A stretch of 64,000 nt of DNA from Bifidobacterium oedipodis (GCF_012932425.1 NZ_JAAIII010000001.1:248001-312000); one strand, 5' to 3'. Numbered from the stretch's first letter, positions 40,358-50,015 are shown. The notes: generated by a model not told the origin, from the letters alone. Numbers and translations are program-made.

Positions 40358-41374
40358 ATGACGGACAATCAGCATGACGACGAAGGCAAGGTGACGATTC
40401 GCGATGTGGCGAAAGCCGCCGGCGTTTCCCCGTCCACTGTGTCAAGGGCGTTCGCGCGTCCCGACCGCGTGTCTGCGGCCACTGCCAAGCGTATTTTCTC
40501 CGTGGCCGACCAGCTCGGCTATCATTCCGACCCGGTGGAGACCATGCCCTCGCGAGGTCTCAAAGGCATGATCGCCATCATCGTGCCGGATATCGCCAAC
40601 CAGTTCATGTCCGATATGATTCGTGCCGTGCAGCACGAGGCGGCTTCTCACGGCGTGGCCCTCGTCGTATCCGAATCACGTGAAAGCGCTTCGTGGGAGC
40701 GTACCTCCTTCGACCGTATCGTGCCGTACGTGGACGGCGTGATTCTCGCCTCCTCGCGCATGCCCGACGCAATGATTCGCAAATGCGCGCAAACACGCCC
40801 GGTGGTGGTGGCCAATCGTGAGGTGCGCGGCGTCGACAACGTCACCTGCGATTTGACCCAGGGTATTGCGCAACTGGTGGATCATATTGTCAAACAAGGC
40901 TATTCGCGTGTCACCTATCTTGACGGACCGGCCTCTTCCTGGTCCGCCGGCGTGCGGTGGAATGCCATGTCACGTGGACTGGCGTCCCGAGGCGTCACCG
41001 CCCGCCGCATCTGGCCGGGCTCACCCACCTTTGAAGGCGGCTTCGCCCAAGCGCAGAAATACCTCGAAGATCCCACCGGCATGGTGGTCACACACAATGA
41101 TCTGATGGCATTGGGCTTTATTGCTGCCATGCGTCGGCTCGGCTACGATTGCCCCAAGGATTTCGGTGTCGCCGGATTCGATAATGACGCTGTTGGACAG
41201 ATTTATTCGCCCACCTTGACCAGCGTGCGCATGTCGCCTGCGCTACTGGGGCAGCGCGCCGCACGACTGCTGCTGGCTAAGCTCCAGCATGTCACCAGCA
41301 CCGAGAATCTGGCTCATGTGGCCACTTCGCTGGTGGTGCGCGAATCCAGCTGCCGTGTCGCCTCGATGGACTAG
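40358..41374 (+). CDS. LacI-family transcriptional regulator 1 of the uronate locus
   Basis: A 338-residue LacI-type repressor: a helix-turn-helix and hinge (about 11-65, VTIRDVAKAAGVSPSTVSRA) and a sugar-binding core of the periplasmic-binding fold with FEGG and YLEDPTGMVV. The core ligand is presumably a uronate or an intermediate such as KDG. It is a paralogue of the regulator at 52031, sharing ESR.SASWER/ESRDSLAWER and FEGG..KYLEDPTG. The ATG at 40358 follows AAGGAGAG. It sits after the kdgA terminator and before the GH2 gene, so it probably controls the GH2-GH3-symporter genes and itself. Confidence 0.9.
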   Translation: MTDNQHDDEGKVTIRDVAKAAGVSPSTVSRAFARPDRVSAATAKRIFSVADQLGYHSDPVETMPSRGLKGMIAIIVPDIANQFMSDMIRAVQHEAASHGVALVVSESRESASWERTSFDRIVPYVDGVILASSRMPDAMIRKCAQTRPVVVANREVRGVDNVTCDLTQGIAQLVDHIVKQGYSRVTYLDGPASSWSAGVRWNAMSRGLASRGVTARRIWPGSPTFEGGFAQAQKYLEDPTGMVVTHNDLMALGFIAAMRRLGYDCPKDFGVAGFDNDAVGQIYSPTLTSVRMSPALLGQRAARLLLAKLQHVTSTENLAHVATSLVVRESSCRVASMD

Positions 41375-41396
41375 ATTCACGCTCGATTGATTCCTT

Positions 41397-41435
41397 TCCC
41401 TCTCCATGCCATGAATAGGCGGGGGAGGGATTTTT
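41397..41435 (+). terminator. Rho-independent terminator after lacI1
   Basis: TCCCTCTCC (41397-41405) pairs with GGGGGAGGGA (41421-41430) and TTTTT follows directly. Confidence 0.75.
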
Positions 41436-41483
41436 GTTAGTTCAATTACGCATGGGTTTCCGTGGCAGTACCGATATGCGGGG

Positions 41484-41501
41484 TTGCATAGATTATTGCA
41501 A
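41484..41501. promoter_or_regulatory. Candidate operator upstream of the GH2 gene
   Basis: TTGCA (41484-41488) and TGCAA (41497-41501) are separated by 8 bp, an inverted-repeat layout of LacI-type sites, about 140 bp before the GH2 start in the 268-bp spacer. Most of this spacer otherwise holds only the lacI1 terminator. Confidence 0.45.
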
Positions 41502-41642
41502 GGAATGTGTGCGGTTCAACACGGCATGATTATTTGTTAAGGTACTTGACCAGAGTTTGCATTAGACTGGATAAACCGGCCTGCAGTGCTGCGGCATACG
41601 CCCCGGTCAATGATGATCGGATGAGAAGAAACGAGGAGACGC

Positions 41643-43628
41643 ATGCGCACGACAATCAATTTAAATGACGGATGGGCATTCACCGGACCGCAAGGAGACA
41701 CAATAACCGTAAATGTGCCGCATACTTGGAACGCTGAGGACGGCCAGGATGGCGGCAATGACTATTGGCGAGGCACCTGCACCTACCAGCGCACCTTCGT
41801 CACCCCACACTTCGACGACGATCAGCGCGTATATCTGGAATTTCAAGGCGTCAACGCCACCGCCGACGTGGAAGTCAACGAGCAAACTGTCGCGCATCAC
41901 GATGGTGGCTATTCCACCTTCCGCGTGGACGTGACCGATCAACTGGCCAAAGGCTCGGGGGAGACCAACACCCTGACGGTGCATGTCGACAATTCCGTCA
42001 ACGACCATGTCTATCCGCAGAAAGCCGACTTCACGTTCTACGGTGGCATCTATCGGCCGGTCTCGCTGCTGATCGTCAACGCCAGTCACTTCGATCTCGA
42101 TCATTTCGGATCTCCCGGTTTCAGCGTCACGACGGATGTCTCTGGCGAGAGCGCCGAAGTATCGGTGAGCTGTGGGGTCGACCACGTGTTCAAAGGCATC
42201 ACAGTGAAGGCGGCGATTAACGCCGCAGACGGTGCACAGGTCGCACTGTTCGACTGCAAGATCTACAAGCTCGACGGCACACGTTCCGTCGTCACATTCT
42301 TTGGCCAGACTGTGCTTGACCACCCACATCTGTGGGATGGCGTAAATGATCCATACCTGTACACCGTCATCCTGCAGATTCAAACCGCCGACGGCACCGT
42401 GGTCGACGAGGTGAATGGACGATTCGGCGTGCGCAGCTTCTCCATTGACCCGGACAAGGGCTTCTTCCTGAACGGTCGACCCTATCCGTTGCGCGGCGTC
42501 TCACGCCATCAGGATCGCAAGGGCGTCGGCAACGCCCTCACCGATGATATGCACCGCGAGGATATGGCGATTATCCGAGAACTCGGCGCAAATACCATCC
42601 GCTTGGCGCACTATCAGCACAGCCAAACCTTCTATGATCTGTGCGACGAAGCCGGCATGGTGGTCTGGGCCGAAATCCCTTATATCTCCGAGCATATGCC
42701 GGCCGGCCGCGAGAACACCATCAGCCAGATGACGGAGCTGATCACGCAGAACATCAACCATCCCTCGATCTGCATGTGGGGTCTGTCCAACGAAATCACC
42801 ATTTCCACCAAGAACAAGGCCGATATGTTGGACAACCACCGTGAGCTCAACGATCTGGTGCATAAACTGGATCCCAGCCGACCCACCACGCTGGCCTGCT
42901 ATGCGATGTGCGGACCATTCAACAAGTCCGCGTTCGTTTCCGATGTGGTGGCGTGGAATCTGTATCTTGGCTGGTATGTGCCGGGCTTGTTCCTCAACAA
43001 ACTGTGGTTCGGCTTCTGGCGGTTTGTACACCCGAAGCGCGCGATCGGCATGAGCGAATACGGGTGCGAAGCCATGCCCAACCTGCACAGTTCGCATCCC
43101 CGCCGTGAGGATCACAGCGAGGAATACCAGTGCATCTACCACGAATACATGCTGCGATTCTTTGCTGCGCGTCCGTATTTCTGGGCCACGCACGTGTGGA
43201 ATATGTTCGATTTCGCCGCCGATGCGCGCGATCAGGGCGGCGAGCCCGGCATGAACCACAAGGGCCTGGTCACTTTCGACCGTAAGACGCGCAAGGACGC
43301 CTTCTACGCCTACAAGGCCTTCTGGAGCAAGGATCCGTTCGTGCATGTGTGCGGTTCGCGATACAACCAGCGCGCCGAGAAAATCACCTTGGTCAAGGTG
43401 TACTCCAACCAGCCCACGGTCGAACTGCTGGTGGACGGCAAACCCGTGGCCGCCAAGAAAGGAGACAAGGTGTTCAGCTTCTATGTGCCGCTCGGCGCTC
43501 CCGGCGAGACGACCGTGGTCGAAGCGCACTCCGGCGATTTGTCGGATCGCATCGCGATCACTCGCGTGGCCCGACCAAACCCGGCCTACAAGCTCGGCAA
43601 AAAGAAGCAGAAGAACAACTGGGCCTGA
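41643..43628 (+). CDS. GH2 family beta-glycosidase, probably beta-glucuronidase or beta-galactosidase
   Basis: A 661-residue family GH2 retaining glycosidase with a sugar-binding jelly roll (about 1-155), an immunoglobulin-like domain (about 160-260) and a TIM barrel (about 265-570) plus a small C-terminal sandwich. The acid/base is E384 in WGLSNEIT and the nucleophile is E472 in GMSEYGCE. The N-x-K pair used by beta-glucuronidases to hold the carboxylate is present as N538-H-K540 (MNHKGLVTF). However, RGVSRHQDRKGVGNALTDD is common in beta-galactosidases of the family, so specificity is not settled. There is no signal peptide, so it acts on imported glycosides. Location among uronate genes favours glucuronidase. 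SD GAGGAG precedes the ATG. Confidence 0.85.
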   Translation: MRTTINLNDGWAFTGPQGDTITVNVPHTWNAEDGQDGGNDYWRGTCTYQRTFVTPHFDDDQRVYLEFQGVNATADVEVNEQTVAHHDGGYSTFRVDVTDQLAKGSGETNTLTVHVDNSVNDHVYPQKADFTFYGGIYRPVSLLIVNASHFDLDHFGSPGFSVTTDVSGESAEVSVSCGVDHVFKGITVKAAINAADGAQVALFDCKIYKLDGTRSVVTFFGQTVLDHPHLWDGVNDPYLYTVILQIQTADGTVVDEVNGRFGVRSFSIDPDKGFFLNGRPYPLRGVSRHQDRKGVGNALTDDMHREDMAIIRELGANTIRLAHYQHSQTFYDLCDEAGMVVWAEIPYISEHMPAGRENTISQMTELITQNINHPSICMWGLSNEITISTKNKADMLDNHRELNDLVHKLDPSRPTTLACYAMCGPFNKSAFVSDVVAWNLYLGWYVPGLFLNKLWFGFWRFVHPKRAIGMSEYGCEAMPNLHSSHPRREDHSEEYQCIYHEYMLRFFAARPYFWATHVWNMFDFAADARDQGGEPGMNHKGLVTFDRKTRKDAFYAYKAFWSKDPFVHVCGSRYNQRAEKITLVKVYSNQPTVELLVDGKPVAAKKGDKVFSFYVPLGAPGETTVVEAHSGDLSDRIAITRVARPNPAYKLGKKKQKNNWA

Positions 43629-43646
43629 ATCGGCCTGATTCTGGCC

Positions 43647-43683
43647 GGTTGCGCACCGCATCATTCGAATGAGGCGCGCAACC
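43647..43683 (+). terminator. Hairpin between the GH2 and GH3 genes
   Basis: GGTTGCGC (43647-43654) pairs with GCGCAACC (43676-43683), and TCATTCGAATGA (43661-43672) is a palindrome in the loop. It may terminate GH2 transcripts, and its arms share the GTTGCGC half-site of the next operator. Confidence 0.55.
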
Positions 43684-43697
43684 AGGCCGCACGTCAA

Positions 43698-43713
43698 CGC
43701 GCAACGTTGCGCG
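43698..43713. promoter_or_regulatory. Palindromic operator upstream of the GH3 gene
   Basis: CGCGCAACGTTGCGCG is a perfect 16-bp palindrome, 76 bp before the GH3 start. It has the CG-centred LacI form, and its half-site (GCGCAAC/GTTGCGC) recurs in the lacI2 leader. Confidence 0.7.
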
Positions 43714-43789
43714 CCAACGATTGTTACCGTCATGGTGACGGATGCCACGGCAATGAGGCCGGCATCCGCATAGGGAAAGGAGAAACACC

Positions 43790-46700
43790 ATGAAATCCGC
43801 AGCATATAAAGCCCAGAAAAAGGCTTGGAACAAAGCCAGGCGCAAGGCGGTGCGACCGTTCAAGGGACTGCCGTTCCTCTTCGCGCCGCTGCTTGTCGTT
43901 GCGCTGATCGCGTTGTACGTCTTCAACTGGTTCCCGATGACCTTCGATCTGATCACCGGCTCGAAGCGATACACCATTAAAAACGGCGACGCCTCCGCGC
44001 AGTACTTCACCTCCGATTTCGCCTCCGACGAGGAACGTGTGGAATACGGCAAGAAACTCAGCCAAAGCGTTGAGGAAGAGGGTGCCACGCTGCTGCGCAA
44101 CAACAATGATGCGCTGCCGCTTGCCAAGGGTGCCAACGTGACGTTGTTCTCGCAAGCATCAACCAACCTGGTCTATGGCGGCACCGGCTCGGCCGGGCTC
44201 GACACCTCCGAGGTCAAAACCCTCAAAACGGCCATGGAGGATGCCGGATTCAACGTCAACGACACGATGTGGAAGTTCTATGCCGAGGGTGAAGGCAGCA
44301 AGTACCAGCGCATCGCCGCCGGCATGATCGCCGACGAGAACTCCACCTATTCGGCCAACGAAGTGCCGATGAGCGCCTACAGTGATACAGAATGGAATTC
44401 CGTGGCCGACTACCGTGACGCGGCCATTATGGTTGTCTCCCGTGTGGGCGGCGAAGGTGCCGACCTGCCAAGCGACACCGACGACGCACAGTCCGCTGGC
44501 TATCTGGGATTGGATGATAACGAGCGCGCATTGCTCGACAAGCTCACCGAAATGAAGCAGAACGGTGAAATCGATAAGATCATTGTGCTGCTCAACTCCT
44601 CGAACGGCATCCAACTTGATTTCCTTGCTGGAGACGCGGTCGACTCCGTGCTGTGGATCGGCGGCGTGGGCGGCCAAGGCGTGCAGGCCGTGGCCGATAT
44701 TATCGCCGGCGAAGTGAACCCCTCCGGTCGCTTGGCCGACACCTTCCTCAACGACAACACCTCATCGCCAGCCATGGTCAACTTCGGCTCCTGGCAGTAC
44801 GGCAACTACGAGCAGGCCGGGCTGACCAAATACAACGGCAACTATGTGGTCTACCAAGAGGGTATCTATGTGGGCTACCGCTACTACGAAACCCGCTACG
44901 AGGATATGGTGACCGAATCAGGCAACTCGGGCGACTGGAACTACGCCGATGACGTGGCCTACCCGTTCGGATACGGCCTGAGCTACACCAACTTCGACTA
45001 TTCGGATATGGCAACCGTCTATGACGAAGCCAACGATCAGTACAAAGTCAGCCTGACCGTGACCAACACCGGCGACGTGGCGGGCAAGCACACCGTGCAG
45101 GTGTATGCGCAAAGCCCATACACCGACTACGACCGTGAACACGGCGTGGAAAAACCCGCCGTTGGGCTTGTCGGCTTCGCCAAAACCGGCATCATCGATC
45201 CGGGCAAATCCGAGAAGGTGACGGTCACCGTTGACAAGCGTGATATCGCCTCCTACGACGCTGACGGTGCCGGCACCTACATCATGGACGCCGGCGACTA
45301 CTACCTGACCGTCGGACGCAACGCGCACGACGCCGTGAACAACGTGTTGGCCGCCAAGAACCATACGCCGGCCAACACGGACGGACGCATGGACGCCGCA
45401 GGCGATACCACGCTGACCTACCAGTGGAACGAGGACAAACTCGACACCACCACCTATGCCAAGTCCTACGCCACCGGCGTCGCCATCGAAAACCAGTTCG
45501 ATGACGCCGACCTCAACCGCGCCGATTTCGTCGGCGACCAGAAGATCGACTACCTCACCCGTTCCGACTGGCAAGGCAGCTTCCCCACGGAGCCGGTGAA
45601 GCTCGACGCCACCGACGACATGGTCAAGGAACTCGCCATCTCTCGGTATGCACAAGGCGACTACGACGGCGTGTTCGCCGGATCCGAAATGCCGACCACC
45701 GGCGCGAAGAACGGTCTGAAAGCCATGGATCTCAAGGGCGTGGACTTCGACGACCCGAAGTGGGATGATCTGCTCGACCAGCTGACGGCCAAGGATATGG
45801 CATATCTGCTGGGCTCCGCATTCCATTACACGCAGCCCATCGAATCCATCGACCTGCCCGGCACCCGCGATGAGAACGGCCCCACCGGCCTGACCACCAC
45901 GCTGTTCGGTGCGAAAAGCGACGTCAAAACCATGGGCCTGCCCTCCGAGGACGTGATGGGCGCCACCTACAACACCGAACTCATGGAGGACGTCGGCCGC
46001 GTGATCGGCAACGACTGCATCGCCGCCCACGTGACATTCCTCTACGGTCCCGGCGCCAACATCCACCGCACCAGCTATTCGGGCCGCAACTTCGAATACT
46101 TCTCGGAAGACGGCTTCCTGTCCGGCAAGCTTTTGGCCCGTGAAGTCGCCGGCATCGAGTCCAAGGGCGCTCGCGTGATGGTCAAGCATTTCGCCCTAAA
46201 CGACCAGGAACTGGATCGCTCGGGCATCTGCACCTGGTCCAACGAGCAGGCCATCCGCGAAGTCTATCTGCGCGCCTTCGAATACGCGTTCACCGAAGCC
46301 GGCGGCAACGGCGTCATGAGCTCGTACAGCCGTGTCGGCTGCCACTGGAACGGCGGTGACGAAGGCATGATCCAAGGCATCCTGCGCGATGAGTGGGGCG
46401 TCAAGGGCGCGATCATCACCGACAACTCGGCGATGGACAACCACTACATGGACGGTCCCGACGGCGTGCTGGCTGGTGCGGATCTGTTCGATTCGATGAC
46501 CGAAATCGAATACGATCACCTGCTGCAGTACACCGACGACCCGGTGGTGGTCACCGCCATGCGCGACGCCTCGCACCGTGTGATCTACGCCATCGTCAAC
46601 TCGCTTGGTGTCAACGGCATGACCGCCGAATCCACAGTCGACGCTCACGATCCGCCCTATCTGCTCGCCACCAAGATCGCAGTCGGCGTGCTTGCCGTCG

Positions 46701-46792
46701 CCTTCGTGGCTTGCACCGTACTGGGAATCGTCCGCAACGTGCGATTCCGCCGTGCCAACCCCAAGCCGCGCAAGGCCGACTTCATCGAATAG
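43790..46792 (+). CDS. Domain-permuted GH3 beta-glycosidase with membrane anchors at both ends
   Basis: A 1000-residue GH3 enzyme in reversed order. A basic N-terminus and membrane helix (about 28-47, LPFLFAPLLVVALIALYVFN) lead to the C-terminal-type alpha/beta domain (about 80-330, EEGATLLRNNNDALPL and GGVGGQGVQAVADIIAGEVN) and a fibronectin-like domain (about 415-515). After that comes the TIM barrel that is normally first (about 650-940, VMVKHFALNDQELDRSG near 798, nucleophile D878 in IITDNSAMD). A second membrane helix (about 958-982) ends the protein. The catalytic part lies outside, held by two anchors, so it would trim glycosides at the cell surface. It may be a beta-glucosidase, glucuronidase or arabinofuranosidase. 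The GPH symporter follows after 11 bp. Confidence 0.87.
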   Translation: MKSAAYKAQKKAWNKARRKAVRPFKGLPFLFAPLLVVALIALYVFNWFPMTFDLITGSKRYTIKNGDASAQYFTSDFASDEERVEYGKKLSQSVEEEGATLLRNNNDALPLAKGANVTLFSQASTNLVYGGTGSAGLDTSEVKTLKTAMEDAGFNVNDTMWKFYAEGEGSKYQRIAAGMIADENSTYSANEVPMSAYSDTEWNSVADYRDAAIMVVSRVGGEGADLPSDTDDAQSAGYLGLDDNERALLDKLTEMKQNGEIDKIIVLLNSSNGIQLDFLAGDAVDSVLWIGGVGGQGVQAVADIIAGEVNPSGRLADTFLNDNTSSPAMVNFGSWQYGNYEQAGLTKYNGNYVVYQEGIYVGYRYYETRYEDMVTESGNSGDWNYADDVAYPFGYGLSYTNFDYSDMATVYDEANDQYKVSLTVTNTGDVAGKHTVQVYAQSPYTDYDREHGVEKPAVGLVGFAKTGIIDPGKSEKVTVTVDKRDIASYDADGAGTYIMDAGDYYLTVGRNAHDAVNNVLAAKNHTPANTDGRMDAAGDTTLTYQWNEDKLDTTTYAKSYATGVAIENQFDDADLNRADFVGDQKIDYLTRSDWQGSFPTEPVKLDATDDMVKELAISRYAQGDYDGVFAGSEMPTTGAKNGLKAMDLKGVDFDDPKWDDLLDQLTAKDMAYLLGSAFHYTQPIESIDLPGTRDENGPTGLTTTLFGAKSDVKTMGLPSEDVMGATYNTELMEDVGRVIGNDCIAAHVTFLYGPGANIHRTSYSGRNFEYFSEDGFLSGKLLAREVAGIESKGARVMVKHFALNDQELDRSGICTWSNEQAIREVYLRAFEYAFTEAGGNGVMSSYSRVGCHWNGGDEGMIQGILRDEWGVKGAIITDNSAMDNHYMDGPDGVLAGADLFDSMTEIEYDHLLQYTDDPVVVTAMRDASHRVIYAIVNSLGVNGMTAESTVDAHDPPYLLATKIAVGVLAVAFVACTVLGIVRNVRFRRANPKPRKADFIE

Positions 46793-46803
46793 GAGACAGT
46801 TTC

Positions 46804-48405
46804 ATGACCGTAACCACAGTCGGCGCAACAACTGCGCCGAAACCGAACTCCTCGCTGAACCAGGCCAAACTGTATCAGCTCATCCTCTTCCCCTTCAACA
46901 ACGGTGCGACCAACGTCTACTTCGTGCTGTTGATGAACTACACCATGTACCACGCCAACGGTGTACTCGGCCTGGCCGTCGCGTTCGCCACGTCCATGGT
47001 CACCATCACCCGAGCCTTCGACGCATTCATCGACCCGGTGGTGGGCATGCTCATCGACCGCACATCGACGCGCTTCGGCAAATTCCGCCCTTTCATGGTG
47101 ATCGGCAACCTGACGATGGTCGTCTCGGCGCTCATCATGTTCTTCGGAACCCGCGCCATTCCCGAATCCATGATGTGGGCCCGGTACCTCGCCTACACCG
47201 CGATCTATGTGCTGTTCATGGTCGGATACTCCATCCAGACCTCCTGCACGCGCTCCGGGCAGACCTGCCTGACCAACGATCCCAAGCAGCGCCCCACCTT
47301 CACGCTGGTCAACACCGTCGCCTCGCTAATCGGCATGGGCGTCACCCAAGTGGTGGCCATCGTGTTCGGCGGCATCTACGGATACGGCACCGAAGCATTC
47401 TTCAACGTGCTCATCCCGATGTGCATCATCCTGTCCGCGGCACTGACCGTACTCGCGGTAATCGGCATCGCCGGCAAGGACCGACCCGAGTTCTACGGCC
47501 TTGGCAACACCGAATCCGAAGGCAAGATGCGGCTGAGGGACTATCTGCCGATTCTGAGGGACAACAAGGAACTGCAGCGTCTGATCATCGCCGCCTCGGG
47601 CACCAAGTTCGCCTTCGCCGTGGCCACCAACACGGCCGTCGGCTGCCTGCTCTATGCCTCGATGATGGGCGACTACAGCCAGTTCTTCATGCCCATGTAT
47701 GTGATGGGTTACGTCTTCTCCGCCCCGTTCTTCATCGGCGGACTGATGATGAGCCAGAAATACGGGCAGAAGAAAACCCTGGTGACCTTCACCTTGGTGG
47801 CACTGGTGTGCTACGTGGGCGTCACGGGTCTGCTGGCCCTATGGAACCCCGGCAACCCGGCCTTCGGACTGTCGCTGTTCAGCACCGAAGGCGGATTCCA
47901 CCTGACGCTCAACGCCTACACCATCGCCTTCATCCTGCTATACGGCGTGGGCTACGGCGCCTACTATTCCACCGCCGACATGTCGATTCCGATGGTGGCC
48001 GACTGCTCCGACTACGAAACCTACCGCACCGGCAGCTACGTGCCCGGCGTTATCGGCACGCTGTTCTCCTTCGCCGACAAGCTGGTGTCGTCGCTGTCGA
48101 CCACCGTGGTCGGTGCCGCCGTGGCAATCGTTGGGCTGAAAACCCTGCCCGACTCCTCAACCCCGTATATGGACGGCATGCAGGTGCTGACCATCATCCT
48201 GTTCTGCATCATCCCGATGCTCGCCTGGGTGGCCACACTCGCCGCCATGAAGGGCTACACCCTGACAGGGGATCGTATGAAGCAGATCCAAGCGGTGAAC
48301 GCCTGTCGCAAGGATGCCATCGCCTCCGGCATGAGCGTGGACGATGCCATCGCCACCTACCACAGTGTCGACCAGGTGCCCGAATCCTACCTTGACAAGA
48401 GGTAG
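46804..48405 (+). CDS. GPH-family (glycoside-pentoside-hexuronide) cation symporter 1
   Basis: A 533-residue, 12-helix transporter of the GPH:cation symporter family, the group of MelB and the glucuronide carrier UidB. The conserved loop between helices 2 and 3 is visible as DAFIDPVVGMLIDRTSTRFGKFRPF near residues 75-99, and in the second half DYLPILRDNKELQRLI and SYVPGVIGTLFSFADKL match the family. The start is the ATG at 46804, with AGGAGA overlapping the stop of the GH3 gene, so both are in one operon. It presumably imports the product of the surface GH3 enzyme or a uronide taken by the GH2 enzyme. Confidence 0.93.
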   Translation: MTVTTVGATTAPKPNSSLNQAKLYQLILFPFNNGATNVYFVLLMNYTMYHANGVLGLAVAFATSMVTITRAFDAFIDPVVGMLIDRTSTRFGKFRPFMVIGNLTMVVSALIMFFGTRAIPESMMWARYLAYTAIYVLFMVGYSIQTSCTRSGQTCLTNDPKQRPTFTLVNTVASLIGMGVTQVVAIVFGGIYGYGTEAFFNVLIPMCIILSAALTVLAVIGIAGKDRPEFYGLGNTESEGKMRLRDYLPILRDNKELQRLIIAASGTKFAFAVATNTAVGCLLYASMMGDYSQFFMPMYVMGYVFSAPFFIGGLMMSQKYGQKKTLVTFTLVALVCYVGVTGLLALWNPGNPAFGLSLFSTEGGFHLTLNAYTIAFILLYGVGYGAYYSTADMSIPMVADCSDYETYRTGSYVPGVIGTLFSFADKLVSSLSTTVVGAAVAIVGLKTLPDSSTPYMDGMQVLTIILFCIIPMLAWVATLAAMKGYTLTGDRMKQIQAVNACRKDAIASGMSVDDAIATYHSVDQVPESYLDKR

Positions 48406-48433
48406 GGTATCGGCGCTGACCGTCTCCAACACC

Positions 48434-48471
48434 AGCCGCCCTTCCTGTGGTACCCCATAGGAAGGGCGGCT
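48434..48471 (+). terminator. Terminator after GPH symporter 1
   Basis: AGCCGCCCTTCCT (48434-48446) and AGGAAGGGCGGCT (48459-48471) form a perfect 13-bp stem with a 12-nt loop. Confidence 0.88.
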
Positions 48472-48505
48472 GTGCGTAGGGGAGAGGTTTGGGTGTGGAA
48501 GCGAA

Positions 48506-48544
48506 TGTTGCGGCGAGTTTCATAGCATGTAACGAGTGGCAACA
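48506..48544. promoter_or_regulatory. Paired half-sites upstream of uxaC
   Basis: TGTTGC (48506-48511) and GCAACA (48539-48544) face each other with centres 33 bp apart, three helical turns, in the uxaC promoter region. These are the same half-sites as in the GH28 and second symporter promoters. Confidence 0.5.
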
Positions 48545-48611
48545 AACAGCTCGAACGAAGCGTCGCACCTTAGTCTTGAATCACCTATCAAGACGCATGA
48601 AGGAGTGCCCA

Positions 48612-50015
48612 GTGAATTTCCTTGATGATGATTTCCTGCTGACCACCGATCTGGCCCAGGAACTGTTCCATGGCCATGCCGAAGGCATGCCGGTGGTTGA
48701 CTACCACTGCCACCTCTACCCGCAGGAGATCTGCGAGGATCCGAACTTCCCGGACATCGTCGCCGCATGGCTTACCGACGGCAACAACTACGGCGACCAC
48801 TACAAGTGGCGTCTGGAGCGTGCCAACGGCGTGCCTGAGGAGCTCATCACCGGCAACGGCGATCCGTGGGATAAGTTCTACGCCTACGCCGAAACCATGG
48901 AGAAGGCCGTCGGCAGCCCTGTGCAGCTGTGGACCCATCTGGAGCTGCGCCGCTACTTCGGCATCACCGAAACTCTGACCCGCAAGAGCGCCAAGGCCAT
49001 CTACGAGGAGTGCAACGAGAAGCTCAAGGGCCCCGAATACTCCCGTCGCGCCCTGCTGCGTCGCATGCGCGTGGATACCGTGTGCACCACCGACGATCCG
49101 GTGGACGATCTGCACTTCCACGAGCAGTTCGCCAAGGAAGGCGAGACCTTCAAGATGCTGCCGGCCATGCGCCCGGACAAGGCCTACAACATCAACCAGC
49201 CCTCCTTCGAACCGTGGGTTGAGAAGCTTGAAGAAGTCACCGGCAACAAGGTTACGTCCTTCGCCTCGCTGATGGATGGCATTGAAGAGCGCGTTGCCTA
49301 CTTCCACGAGCGCGGCGGTCGCCTGGCCGATCAGGGTGCCGACCATCTGACCTATGTCGAGGCCACCGAAGCCGAGCTCAACGCCATTGTGGACAAGGCC
49401 CGTGCCGGCAAGGAACTGAGCACGCTGGAAGTCGCCCAGTATCAGACCGCCTTCATCTTGAACCTCATGCGCATCTATGCCGCCAAGGGCTGGACCATGC
49501 AGCTGCATATCAACTGCGTGCGCAACATCAACACCAAGCTGTTCACCTCCATCGGCGCCGACACGGGCGGTGACGCCATCGCTGATCATGCCGTGACCGA
49601 AGCGCTGATGAAGCTGCTCGATAAGGCCGCGCAGGGCGACAACATTCCCAAGCTGCTCGTGTACTCCCTGAACCCGAACGATTACATGGCCATCGCCACG
49701 GTGATGGGTGCCTTCCAGGGTGGTATTCGCCAGAAGCTCTCCCTGGGCAACGCTTGGTGGTTCAACGATACCCGCACCGGCATCCGCCGTCAGCTCGAAG
49801 TGCAGGCTGAGACCTCGCTGCTCGGCAACGCCGTGGGTATGACCACCGATTCCCGTTCGTTCCTGAGCTACACACGCCATGAGTTCTTCCGTCGCATTCT
49901 GTGCGAGCAGCTCGGCGAGTGGGCTTCCCGCGGTGAAATCCCGAACGACGTGGACTATCTGGCCCCGATTGTTGAGGATATCTCCTTCAACAACGCCAAG
50001 GCGCTGTTCGCCTGA
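48612..50015 (+). CDS. uxaC: Uronate isomerase
   Basis: UxaC isomerises D-glucuronate to D-fructuronate and D-galacturonate to D-tagaturonate, the entry step for both. The 467-residue protein has the amidohydrolase-fold metal ligands H32 and H34 in PVVDYHCHLYPQEI, the later conserved RMRVDTVCTTDDPVDDL, and LHINCVRNINTKLF. Length matches the family (about 470). The start is GTG at 48612 with AAGGAG 7 bp upstream. Its own promoter with GTTGC/GCAAC half-sites and the terminators on both sides show it as a separate transcript. Confidence 0.96.
   Translation: MNFLDDDFLLTTDLAQELFHGHAEGMPVVDYHCHLYPQEICEDPNFPDIVAAWLTDGNNYGDHYKWRLERANGVPEELITGNGDPWDKFYAYAETMEKAVGSPVQLWTHLELRRYFGITETLTRKSAKAIYEECNEKLKGPEYSRRALLRRMRVDTVCTTDDPVDDLHFHEQFAKEGETFKMLPAMRPDKAYNINQPSFEPWVEKLEEVTGNKVTSFASLMDGIEERVAYFHERGGRLADQGADHLTYVEATEAELNAIVDKARAGKELSTLEVAQYQTAFILNLMRIYAAKGWTMQLHINCVRNINTKLFTSIGADTGGDAIADHAVTEALMKLLDKAAQGDNIPKLLVYSLNPNDYMAIATVMGAFQGGIRQKLSLGNAWWFNDTRTGIRRQLEVQAETSLLGNAVGMTTDSRSFLSYTRHEFFRRILCEQLGEWASRGEIPNDVDYLAPIVEDISFNNAKALFA

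Noticed and set aside
46692-48395. A 567-codon plus-strand frame over the first GPH symporter
   Set aside because: It is a +1 frame of the symporter gene and gives an Arg/His/Pro-rich protein without domains, while the symporter frame has complete family motifs.
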